A program made the translations under genes and the position numbers. Shown here one piece after another: positions 36,938 to 44,464 of a stretch of 64,000 bases of DNA. The DNA is taken from contig CANEFX010000014.1 in the NCBI GenBank assembly GCA_947426945.1, positions 1 to 64,000 on the forward strand, written 5' to 3'. The DNA comes from an uncultured Bacillota bacterium. GTDB taxonomy: Bacteria; Bacillota; Clostridia; Oscillospirales; Oscillospiraceae. Position 1 is the stretch's first letter, and each line of letters opens with the position of its first letter. The notes beneath the pieces were generated by a model. The model did not search any database, was not told where the DNA came from, and worked only from the letters and a program-made list of their open reading frames with translations.

Positions 36938-37921
36938 GTGGAATATTACGCTACTCTGGGCAGTCCCTGCGCCCGGCGCGATGTGATGGACGGACTGTTT
37001 CAGGCAGGTATGACGGGCATTCGTGTGAATCTGTCCCATACCAGCCTGTCAAAATGCGCCCCGCTGCTGGAGGAGACATACTGGCCCGCCGCCCGCCAGG
37101 CAGGAAAGGAAACCGCCCACCTGATCCTGGACCTTCAGGGACCGGAGCTTCGCATCGGAGAACTAACCCGCCCGGTTCAACTACGGGAGGGGGACGATAT
37201 CCTGCTGGGAGACGGCGGTATCCCTGTCCCACAGGGTATTCTCCAAACCGCCCGGCCGGGCCAGCAGCTGTCCATCGACGACGGTGCTCTGCTACTGGAG
37301 GTCAAGCGCGCCGCCTCCGCTGTCCTGCTGTGCCGGGTCCTGCGGGGCGGGCCGCTGCTCAGCAGAAAGAGTCTTTCCCTCCTGGGGACCGAGATCGACA
37401 CACCCACGCTTACCACCGACGATCTGGACAATCTGTCGCAGGCCGGCCGGCTGGGCGTAACCCACATCCTTCAGCCATTTGTCCGCGGCCGTCGGGATGT
37501 AGAGGTCCTGCGGCAGACTCTGGAAGGGCTGGGCCTGAAGCAGATTCAAATTATGGCCAAGATCGAGAATGGCCTGGGCCTGGACCATCTGGACGAGATT
37601 ACAGAGACGGCCGATCAGATCTGCATCGCCCGGGGAGATTTGGGCAACTCCATCCCCCTATGGAAGCTTCCCGCCATTCAAAAAAACATTGCGTCACGAT
37701 GCCGGGCGCAGAAAAAGCCCTTTTGCCTGGTCACTCAACTGCTCTGGTCTATGGAACAGCGCCCCATTCCTACCCGGGCTGAGGTGTGTGATATTTACAA
37801 TGGTGTACTGGACGGAGCAGACGCCCTTATGCTCACCGGTGAGACCGCTGCGGGCAAATGGCCTGTTCAGGCCATGCGCTATCTGGTCAGAACCGCTCAG
37901 GAGGCGCTGAACACAATATAA
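36938..37921 (+). CDS. Short, divergent pyruvate kinase-like protein (327 aa, GTG start)
   Basis: GIRVNLSHTS, ILDLQGPELRIG, IMAKIENGLGLDHLDEI, CIARGDLGNSIPL, DGADALMLTGETAAGKWP; RBS aaggagggg. Confidence 0.85.
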   Translation: MEYYATLGSPCARRDVMDGLFQAGMTGIRVNLSHTSLSKCAPLLEETYWPAARQAGKETAHLILDLQGPELRIGELTRPVQLREGDDILLGDGGIPVPQGILQTARPGQQLSIDDGALLLEVKRAASAVLLCRVLRGGPLLSRKSLSLLGTEIDTPTLTTDDLDNLSQAGRLGVTHILQPFVRGRRDVEVLRQTLEGLGLKQIQIMAKIENGLGLDHLDEITETADQICIARGDLGNSIPLWKLPAIQKNIASRCRAQKKPFCLVTQLLWSMEQRPIPTRAEVCDIYNGVLDGADALMLTGETAAGKWPVQAMRYLVRTAQEALNTI

Positions 37922-37952
37922 AAACGGGGACCGTTTTCCGGTCCCCGTTTTC
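37922..37952. terminator. Bidirectional terminator
   Basis: aaaacggggaccg-ttttc-cggtccccgtttt. Confidence 0.8.
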
Positions 37953-38062
37953 TTTGCTGAAGCGTCCGGAATATCCCGGACCGTTCGGCAAATTGCGCAC
38001 CTCCAAAATTTAGGACGTACGGCTCTATTGATCGGTGATAATCCGCCTTAGAAAGGGGTAAA

Positions 38063-39775
38063 TTACTTCAGGCCGTTCTCGTAGGACTCAATCATTTTCT
38101 TAAACGTGTGACCCGTACGACCAGCGTGCCGCTGGACCCCCTGGGCGCTGCGCGCCGCGCTCTCTCGAAAGCTTTGCAGATACTTTTCGGTGGATTCCCC
38201 GGTAAAAATCTTGATTTGCAGGCGTAGTGAACCATCCTCCTCCGGGGTAGCGAAAATCTTGTCGATATATCTATCCACAAACTCCTTGCTGATGAGTCCC
38301 TGAGCGGCATCCCGCTCCGCCTCCCGGAGCACCCGGCGGATGGTGTCGATCTGCTTGCGGAAGTCCTCCTTGGACAACTGCCGCTGTTCCAGATCGTAAA
38401 TTTGACGCTCGGCCTCGCTGATCTCTTTGTCGCAGTCCTTGTTCATGGACAGGAAGTCCCGGTCGGAGAGCTGGCCGGAGGCGTTGTACCCCAGGAGCTT
38501 GCTTTTTTTCTTCTGGGCCAGCTCGATCTGCTGACGTAGTGCGGCGATCTGCTTGGCGGTGCCCTCCCCATCCCCCAGTGCCTTGTACATCTCGATGTAC
38601 TCCTCCACCAAGGCCTGGGCGTCTGCCTCGGTCTCCCGGAACACCTCAAAGAGCAGGGGCTTCAGCTCCTCCTCGTAGACGGCGAAGGAGGGGCAGGAGT
38701 CCGCCCCATTTTTGATCTTGCCGGAGCACACCCACTTGCTGTTTTTATTCCCCTGCCGGTCCACCGACTCCCGCCGGTAGTAGGCCGCGCCGCAGTAGGT
38801 GCAGTAGAGCTTGCCTGTGAGGAGGTTGGCGTGGTTGCAGATGCCCTGTCGGCCCTTCACGTCCTCGCTGCGCTTTTTCAGGACGGCGTTGGCCCTGTCC
38901 CACAACTCCTCGGGGACAATGGCCGGGACAATCTCCCCTGTCTCATCCTTGAACATCACCCACTCCTCCGGTGGGAGGAATTTCTGCTTCTTGGTGAACA
39001 AATCGATCACTTTCACCTTGTTGCCCACATAGTAGCCCTTGTATTTTGGGTTGGAGATCATCCCCGACATGGTGGTGTGGGCAATCTTTTTTCCATTGTG
39101 GTTGCGATAGCCCTTGTCCCAGAATAGCGTCTCGATCTGCTTCATGGAGTAGTCCCCAGTGGCGTACAGCTCGAACAGCTCCTGGACCATGGGGGCCTCG
39201 TCCTCGTCGATGACCAGCCGCCCTCCGTCCTTGACATAGCCGAAGATGCGGCTGTTACCCAGCACCACACCATTTTTGATTGCCTGGGCATGACCGAACT
39301 TCACACGGCCCGACAGCTTCCGCAGCTCGTCCTGGGCGATGCCGGACATGATGGTCAGGCGAAGCTCGCTGTCCTCGTCGAAGGTGTTGATGTTGTCGTT
39401 CTGGAAGAACACCCCCACTCCGGCGCTGAGCAGCTCCCGAGTGTAGAGGATGGAGTCCAGGGTGTTGCGGGCAAAACGAGTGATTTCCTTGGTGATGATG
39501 AGGTCGAACAGACCCGCCTTGCCGTCCTCCACCATGCGGTGGAAGTCCTCCCGCTTTTTCGTGGTGGCGGCAGACAGGCCCTCGTCCACATAACCTGGCA
39601 CATACTCCCAGGCAGAGTTTTTCCGGATGAACTCCTCATAGTAGCTCACCTGGTTGCCCAGGGAGTTGAGCTGCTCGTCACTCTCGGAGGACACCCGGGC
39701 GTAGAAGGTCACCCGTAAAGGGATATCGTAAATTGATTTGGTGCGCAGAGCTTGCCGAATGCTGTGTATGTCCAT
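38063..39775 (-). CDS. Large serine recombinase (resolvase/recombinase/zinc ribbon)
   Basis: VTFYARVSSESDEQLNSLGNQVSYYEEFI catalytic Ser region; LIITKEITRFARNTLDSI; zinc ribbon CTYCGAAYYRRE; coiled coil. Confidence 0.96.
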   Translation of the reverse strand: MDIHSIRQALRTKSIYDIPLRVTFYARVSSESDEQLNSLGNQVSYYEEFIRKNSAWEYVPGYVDEGLSAATTKKREDFHRMVEDGKAGLFDLIITKEITRFARNTLDSILYTRELLSAGVGVFFQNDNINTFDEDSELRLTIMSGIAQDELRKLSGRVKFGHAQAIKNGVVLGNSRIFGYVKDGGRLVIDEDEAPMVQELFELYATGDYSMKQIETLFWDKGYRNHNGKKIAHTTMSGMISNPKYKGYYVGNKVKVIDLFTKKQKFLPPEEWVMFKDETGEIVPAIVPEELWDRANAVLKKRSEDVKGRQGICNHANLLTGKLYCTYCGAAYYRRESVDRQGNKNSKWVCSGKIKNGADSCPSFAVYEEELKPLLFEVFRETEADAQALVEEYIEMYKALGDGEGTAKQIAALRQQIELAQKKKSKLLGYNASGQLSDRDFLSMNKDCDKEISEAERQIYDLEQRQLSKEDFRKQIDTIRRVLREAERDAAQGLISKEFVDRYIDKIFATPEEDGSLRLQIKIFTGESTEKYLQSFRESAARSAQGVQRHAGRTGHTFKKMIESYENGLK

Positions 39776-39848
39776 AGCTCGTCTCCTCTTTATTTCGTTT
39801 TATCATCTTCTATATTGCAGTATATCACATAGCATGAAGCAAGGCAAG

Positions 39849-39877
39849 GGGGGACTGCGAATAAATCGCAGTCCCCC
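39849..39877. terminator. 12-bp perfect stem-loop between recombinase and mob genes
   Basis: gggggactgcga-ataaa-tcgcagtccccc. Confidence 0.5.
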
Positions 39878-39887
39878 GCTGTCTCGA

Positions 39888-40049
39888 TCAGGTCATGGTT
39901 ATTTTCCAGCTGTCAATTTTCAGCGCCATCCTGTTGCGCTCCCGCTCCGTGATGATGCCCTTCTCATACAGCTCCCGGTTGTAGTAGGACAGCCACACCT
40001 TTGCCGCTGTCTCTTTTCTGCGCTGTTCGTTGAACTTCTGCTCAGACAT
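39888..40049 (-). CDS. Small (53 aa) SHOCT-like protein
   Basis: MSEQKFNEQRRKETAAKVWLSYYNRELYEKGIITERERNRMALKIDSWKITMT; LYEKGIITERERNRM is SHOCT-like; too short for the supplied track. Confidence 0.5.
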   Translation of the reverse strand: MSEQKFNEQRRKETAAKVWLSYYNRELYEKGIITERERNRMALKIDSWKITMT

Positions 40050-40150
40050 GACCGTCCCTCCCTTCCCTGAAATAATTTCCGTATTTTACCTGCTTTATAC
40101 CCTTGACAATAGGCCTCTCCTTTCTTCCCGCACCAGCGGGATAACAAAAA

Positions 40151-40174
40151 GCAGACCATCATCACATGGTCTGC
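40151..40174 (-). terminator. Rho-independent terminator of the mob operon
   Basis: Minus strand gcagaccat-gtgatg-atggtctgc-tttttgtt. Confidence 0.8.
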
Positions 40175-40289
40175 TGCCAGGTTTGTTCTTCTTCGTGGTC
40201 GTCCTCTTTGTGACCGAGGGCAATTTTCTTTTCCCGTTCTCTGCGGAGTGTCTTGCTGTCGGCGTGCTTGTGTGCAGTTGTGGCATCGC

Positions 40290-40709
40290 TTATGGGAACA
40301 GGGTTGTCAGACCGTTCCAGAGCGTGGCCCAGCTGTACCACAGCGCCAGCAATCCCAACAGCGTCGCCGGAATCAATAGCCACTCCGGTGAAGGGCGGGG
40401 AAGTCGGATCGTTGACAGAAAAAAGCGCCGCTCTTTCTTCTTCCTAGCCTGTTCCAGCAGACTGCGGATCACCTTTGCCTCCCGGATTAGCTCCGCCGTC
40501 TGCTCCTGGGTCGCCCAGGACTTGGGCCTTGCGGCGATCTCCTCCAACAGAAGCACCTGCTCCGCCAGGAGTCCTCCCATCGCCGTCAGTGCGGCGGTCA
40601 GCTCTAACCACTCCTCCGCCGTGGGATGCTGTGTCTCCGTGGCAGGCCTCTGCGTATTCCGCCGGCGCAGTTCCTCTATGGATAACTGCCTGTCGGATTC
40701 TGAACTCAA
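40290..40709 (-). CDS. Mobilization accessory protein with C-terminal TM helix (overlaps relaxase 3' end out of frame)
   Basis: MSSESDRQLSIEELRRRNTQRPATETQHPTAEEWLELTAALTAMGGLLAEQ...LLIPATLLGLLALWYSWATLW. Confidence 0.7.
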   Translation of the reverse strand: MSSESDRQLSIEELRRRNTQRPATETQHPTAEEWLELTAALTAMGGLLAEQVLLLEEIAARPKSWATQEQTAELIREAKVIRSLLEQARKKKERRFFLSTIRLPRPSPEWLLIPATLLGLLALWYSWATLWNGLTTLFP

Positions 40710-41463
40710 GCTCCATCCTCTCCTTCAAATATTTTTCATCGTGGAGCCGATCATCCCTGCACCTCATGCCACTGGGGGTAGTGTAGGTGATATTCTTTCG
40801 GCTGTCCGTCCAGCGGACATCATAGCCTTCGCTGCGCATCAGCGCAATGAACTCCTCCCGGTTGCGGGCGTACCGCATACACTCGTCGATGGTGTTCATC
40901 AGCCGGAACTTCAAGCTCTCTCCTCTGGCGGCGGTGTGGTACTCCGCCCCGGACATCGACTTAACCTTTCGTCTTTTCTGAGGTTGGAACACCGGCAGAC
41001 CGAACTCCATACACACCTGGTCATTACGCTGGCGCAGCTGTGTCAGCTCCTGCTCGCTGATGTGCAGTTTCTTCCCGTCCTCAAAGCTGACACTGTTGAT
41101 AAGGAAGTGGGAGTGGATGTGGTCCCGATCCAAGTGGGTACAGACCAGCACCTCCCGTCCCTGAAACCACTCGGCCAGCTTCAGTGCGGCGGCGTGTGCA
41201 GTTACAGGGTCCACGTCCTCGTCCGCCGGGAAGGACTGCACCATGTGATAGAACATCGTGCCGCCCTCCTTGTGGTACAGCAGCTTGGTGCGTAGGAAGT
41301 CATCGTAGACGCTCTCCGGACGGCAGTTGACGCCGCTGACCAGCTGGCGGCCCTCCCACAGTATTTTCTTCTCCTGCTGTGTGTATTTCATCACCGCTCC
41401 CATACAGGCGCGGTTCTGGCCCTTGGGGTAGTTGGTGAAGTGGATGATTGCTATCTTCTCCAC
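40444..41463 (-). CDS. Relaxase / mobilization nuclease
   Basis: Catalytic Tyr N-terminal region; VLVCTHLDRDHIHSHFLINSVSFEDGKKLHIS (HxH motif III). Confidence 0.93.
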   Translation of the reverse strand: MEKIAIIHFTNYPKGQNRACMGAVMKYTQQEKKILWEGRQLVSGVNCRPESVYDDFLRTKLLYHKEGGTMFYHMVQSFPADEDVDPVTAHAAALKLAEWFQGREVLVCTHLDRDHIHSHFLINSVSFEDGKKLHISEQELTQLRQRNDQVCMEFGLPVFQPQKRRKVKSMSGAEYHTAARGESLKFRLMNTIDECMRYARNREEFIALMRSEGYDVRWTDSRKNITYTTPSGMRCRDDRLHDEKYLKERMELEFRIRQAVIHRGTAPAEYAEACHGDTASHGGGVVRADRRTDGDGRTPGGAGASVGGDRRKAQVLGDPGADGGANPGGKGDPQSAGTG

Positions 41464-41768
41464 CTCCCCCGCTCCTGGATCTCTCGCAGAGTAGCACTGA
41501 TTTCGGCCAGCTCCTGTGTCATGCCGTCCAGGTTGGCAACACTGATGCGGCCCATGTTAGCCAGCATTATCAGCTGGTTCAGGTTGCCACCAATGGCCCG
41601 GAGTTGTTTGGCCACTTCTTTCAGGTCCTCAATCACCACCACCTGACGGCCCAGGCAGCAGCGGGTGACGTAGTCACTCTGAGACAGGTGAGCCTGCTTT
41701 GCTTTTTTCCTGATAGTATCCAAATCGCTGGAGGCAATCCGGACGCTGAATGTGGTATCTTTTTTCAT
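41451..41768 (-). CDS. MobC-type relaxosome accessory protein
   Basis: FSVRIASSDLDTIRKKAKQAHLSQSDYVTRCCLGR...LKEVAKQLRAIGGNLNQLIMLANMG. Confidence 0.9.
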   Translation of the reverse strand: MKKDTTFSVRIASSDLDTIRKKAKQAHLSQSDYVTRCCLGRQVVVIEDLKEVAKQLRAIGGNLNQLIMLANMGRISVANLDGMTQELAEISATLREIQERGRWRR

Positions 41769-41930
41769 CGTTCCTCCGTTCTAAAGTGGGTCCGGGCTTC
41801 TGCCCGGAAAAGCGTTTGGCGGGCGGCGGCGAAGGCCGGCGTCCAGACAAACGCGATGCTGGCTTTCTCCTAAAGGAGAAAATTTCGCTCCTCTCAGCCC
41901 GCCGCATAAGGAGGCAATCGGGCAGTGTCT

Positions 41931-43019
41931 TTAACACGTTACCCCCTTACCCTCTTGACCCACATCCGGCAGCTTGGCATACCAGCGGTCGCCCCTTCGG
42001 AAGGAGATCACGCCACGGTTCTGCTTGGCGATCTTCAGTGTCCGCTCAGAGATACCAAGGGCAGAGGACTGTTTCAGCAGTTCTTCAGAAGTGACCTCTC
42101 CATGTTTCAGCAGCTCCAGCAGCAGACGTTCCGCCCGTTCTGTCTTTGTGGTGCTGGGACCGTTGCCGGAAAGGAGTTCACCGGCGGTGGTGTCACAGAA
42201 CCCGCTCCAGGAAAATCCCGTGTCCGAATGCAGAGAGAACAAAATGGACGCTCCCTCCGGAGCCAGACTGCTCTTGTCGTGTACCACCACTCGGGTCTCG
42301 GAGTCATCCTTGGAGCGCCCCACCAGCAGTGCGCTCCGCGCCGCCGCCCGGAAGTCAATGGAACCCAGACCTCGATACGCAGACTTGGCACCCTGCATCT
42401 TGTCCATGTGTCCCACCAGCACAATGGCGCAGCCGGTCTGCTCCGCCAGCTGCCCCAGCCGTTTGAAGATGGGACGTACCTCATCGGCTCGGTGCATATC
42501 CACGCCCTCTCCCAGATACGCTTGGATGGGGTTGAGGACTAACAGTCCTGCTCCGGCCTCCTGGATCGCCTGGGCAAGACGCCGGTCGCTCAGTGTCAGC
42601 TCCCGCTCACTCTCGTCGATGACCAGCACCTTGGAGCAGTCCGCGCCCAGTGCCGTGAGCCGAGGTTTGACCGTATCCGCCAGGCCGTCCTCCGCCGTCT
42701 GATAGATGATGTTCATGGGCGGCAGGCTCTCTGTACAGCTGGGCATCGGCAGTCCGTGCGTCAGCAGCGCAGTCAATGCCAGAACGAAAGTGGTTTTACC
42801 CTCGCCGGGATCACCCTGGATGATCGTAATTTTTCCTTTTGGGAGATATGGATACCAGAGCCACCGTACCTCCTCTGTCGGAATATCACTCATGGTGAGC
42901 AATTTCAGTTTATTCAAACTTATTTCCTCCTCCATTTCTGTTATCAGGCCACACACCATACCCGTTCCTGCGCCAGGCTTCTCTGCCGCGTAGTGTTCTC
43001 CTCTGGTACGCTCACCCAC
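41931..43019 (-). CDS. RepA-like RecA-fold AAA ATPase (start uncertain)
   Basis: IIQGDPGEGKTTFVLALTALLTHG Walker A; GLLVLNPIQAYLGEGVDMHRADEVRPIFKRLGQLAEQTGCAIVLVGHMDK. Confidence 0.85.
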   Translation of the reverse strand: MGERTRGEHYAAEKPGAGTGMVCGLITEMEEEISLNKLKLLTMSDIPTEEVRWLWYPYLPKGKITIIQGDPGEGKTTFVLALTALLTHGLPMPSCTESLPPMNIIYQTAEDGLADTVKPRLTALGADCSKVLVIDESERELTLSDRRLAQAIQEAGAGLLVLNPIQAYLGEGVDMHRADEVRPIFKRLGQLAEQTGCAIVLVGHMDKMQGAKSAYRGLGSIDFRAAARSALLVGRSKDDSETRVVVHDKSSLAPEGASILFSLHSDTGFSWSGFCDTTAGELLSGNGPSTTKTERAERLLLELLKHGEVTSEELLKQSSALGISERTLKIAKQNRGVISFRRGDRWYAKLPDVGQEGKGVTC

Positions 43020-43178
43020 ATCTGCGGGGTCGTGGCGGTACTGGAACCGAAGACATATCCTCTCTGGTGGCGGGTATTCAGTTGCCGAGGTTCGTCCGGA
43101 CTTTCTTTTTCCTCGCTGTCATGCTACAATAAATTCAGCCGTCTTTACATCATGAAGTGATCTTGAGGAGGGAGTGTC

Positions 43179-44435
43179 ATGGCAGACAAAAAATTCCCCA
43201 GTCTCTGGATTGAGACTGGGGACGACGGAAAAACTTGTGTTGTGATGTCTGGGACATATGGGCCGGAGACACATCTTCCTTTTGTTACGCCTGCGGAGGA
43301 CTTGGTGGCCGCGGCGGAAATAGATTATACAGCCTACCGCCTGGAAATCCAGCGGCTCTATGAAGAGCATCCTCTGTTTGAGCCCAAACTGGATATTTCA
43401 GTCTCTGAGCTGGAGGATTTAGCTGCTGAGGCGCTATTGCTTCCATCCATGCTTCAGGAGATTGACCCGCTCAGCTTCTTTGAGTTGGGGAACCTGCTGG
43501 ATCAAGTTCTGCGGATGCAGGACGATGGTTCAGCTACATTTCTGCTCCAGGCAGGCCATCGCTTGCTTCAGGTTTTGGAACTTCCAATTCGTACACAGAT
43601 CAGGCTTCGCAACATCATGGAGATGACCTTCGACGGGATGGAGCGGGCTACCCAACAGGAGCGGTTTGAAAAGCTGCGTGGCGTTTATCCCAAGATTGCA
43701 GAGTTCTGTGACCCCGCCCGGCTGGATGGTTATGAGAGTGTAATCCTGCCGCTCCCTGTAGACACTATTTATCAGTTGAGGCTGGTGGAGTTGATGATAT
43801 ACTTCCGCCAGGAAAAACAGCGCATCGCCCGATGCGACTGCTGCTGGAATTACTTCATACCAAAAACCAAAGCCAGAGCGCTCTACTGCGACCGGATTTT
43901 TGATGGTCAGTCCTGCAAGAAACGAGGGGCCAACCTCAAGCGCAGAAAGGGACCGGAACAGGATGACGCCCTGAAGCTGTTCAAGCAGCTGCGGGACCGG
44001 ATGTACGCTCGAATGCTCCGCTATCAGGACGCACCGGAGAATCAGCGGGACTGCTTGATTCCCATGACACCTATGCAGTACGACGAATGGGAGACAAATG
44101 CCCGTCAGGCGCGCCGGGAGTATATGGCAGGAAAAATCAAGGCGGAGGAATTCCTGCGGCGAATCGACACCACCCATGAATTGACCAGTTATGAAACCGT
44201 CAAGCAGGAACTGCCACCGGAGGAGAGCTTTTGGCAAAAGCGGGTGGCCGTCGACTTGGATTTCGACCCCGAGTGGAAATATCCGGCTTCTTTTATGGTA
44301 CTCGATCTCAGTAAACCTACGGACAATCCTCAGTGGCAGTATTTTACAAGGGAGGATTTGATTCAGAAAGATCAAGATGGGCATCAAAGCCTGCTGGATC
44401 AGTACAAGAAGAACCAGGAACCGGTTTCAGATTAA
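43179..44435 (+). CDS. DUF6076-like protein with C-terminal zinc-finger segment
   Basis: CDCCWNYFIPKTKARALYCDRIFDGQSCKKRGANLKRRKG; typical accessory ORF of clostridial elements. Confidence 0.6.
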   Translation: MADKKFPSLWIETGDDGKTCVVMSGTYGPETHLPFVTPAEDLVAAAEIDYTAYRLEIQRLYEEHPLFEPKLDISVSELEDLAAEALLLPSMLQEIDPLSFFELGNLLDQVLRMQDDGSATFLLQAGHRLLQVLELPIRTQIRLRNIMEMTFDGMERATQQERFEKLRGVYPKIAEFCDPARLDGYESVILPLPVDTIYQLRLVELMIYFRQEKQRIARCDCCWNYFIPKTKARALYCDRIFDGQSCKKRGANLKRRKGPEQDDALKLFKQLRDRMYARMLRYQDAPENQRDCLIPMTPMQYDEWETNARQARREYMAGKIKAEEFLRRIDTTHELTSYETVKQELPPEESFWQKRVAVDLDFDPEWKYPASFMVLDLSKPTDNPQWQYFTREDLIQKDQDGHQSLLDQYKKNQEPVSD

Positions 44436-44464
44436 CCGGTTCCTGGGCTGATAGCTATATTGGC

